Shown here piece by piece: positions 12,695-12,824 of a stretch of DNA of 12,824 nt; positions within the stretch are counted from its first letter, which is position 1; each line of letters begins with the position of its first letter. A program made the position numbers and the translations under genes. The stretch spans positions 1-12,824 of the forward strand of contig JBAYES010000054.1 in the NCBI GenBank assembly GCA_041667545.1. The letters run 5' to 3'. The DNA comes from SLID01 sp041667545 (lineage in GTDB: Bacteria; Omnitrophota; Gorgyraeia; Tantalellales; Tantalellaceae). The notes below the pieces were generated by a model. That model was given only the letters and a program-made list of their open reading frames with translations. It was not told the origin of the DNA and ran no database searches.

Positions 12695-12802
12695 CTCTAT
12701 CAAAATATCCAGAAATTACCCGTCCTGCCTGTCTTGAGCGAAGCGAAGGGTTGAAAAAAGGTAATTGTTCAGTGATGAAAAACAAAACAATCCCAAACCG
12801 TC

Positions 12803-12824
12803 GTTGCGAGGGCGCGATAGCGCC
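12803..12824 (+). repeat. GA-spaced hairpin repeat 10 (cut by window end)
   Basis: GTTGC-GA-GGGCGC-GATA-GCGCC is identical to the hairpin at 12664 up to the last base of the window. Confidence 0.75.

Larger units (their letters stand above)
12630..12824. repeat. Tandem ~139-bp repeat unit with hairpins, running off the window
   Basis: AAGCAAAACAGTCCCAACC (from 12641) and AACAAAACAATCCCAAACC (from 12781) are each followed by the same hairpin start, at 12661 and 12800, giving a period of 139 bp. Between them lies CCTGTCTTGAGCGAAGCGAA (12727-12746), related to the sequence at 3868. GTAATTGTTCAGT at 12761-12773 matches the mobile-element terminus at 10 of 13 positions and may be a decayed end. 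No gene is seen. The second unit is cut by the window end. Confidence 0.6.

Overview
This is bacterial chromosomal DNA of moderate GC from a diderm (outer-membrane) lineage. The evidence for a diderm is an apolipoprotein N-acyltransferase (lnt), MurJ, and a SecA with a large internal insertion and a zinc-binding tail. Gene content, AT-rich codon choice and dense intergenic hairpin repeats would fit an uncultivated lineage such as Omnitrophota or a relative. That placement is an inference; no rRNA or other decisive marker is present.

Layout. Positions 1-117 hold the last codons of a + strand gene that looks like holA (DNA polymerase III delta). Positions 118-603 are a non-autonomous mobile element lying between holA and the convergent rpsT (603-863, minus strand). 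The region between rpsT and murJ is divergent, with a good promoter for rpsT. murJ (986-2539) and uvrC (2541-3797) form a tight pair, and uvrC is cut short at its 3' end. Positions 3798-4363 hold a GC-rich inverted-repeat element and a second copy of the mobile element. A near-consensus promoter (4364-4392) then starts prfB (4419-5517, with the classical +1 programmed frameshift), secA (5559-8699) and lnt (8684-10261), which read as one operon for translation termination, protein export and lipoprotein maturation. A leader with a 12-bp inverted repeat precedes an exported PDZ protein (10351-11325), a two-TM HAMP protein with no output domain (11366-11911), repeats, and a zinc-finger membrane protein resembling an anti-sigma factor (12221-12619). 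The window ends in more hairpin repeats.

Most notable: (1) Two related elements at 136-603 and 3988-4282 have GTAAC-type terminal inverted repeats and perfect 8-bp target-site duplications (TATATCTT and GATCTAAC). Both traits match the IS66 family, and the first copy contains a short IS66-like transposase remnant. (2) Ten hairpins share one design: conserved outer arms, Watson-Crick stem blocks separated by opposed GA dinucleotides, and mostly a GAA triloop. The inner stem is swapped between copies while the flanks stay conserved. (3) uvrC has lost its C-terminal helix-hairpin-helix region where the repeat elements begin, and also lacks the usual linker before its nuclease domain.
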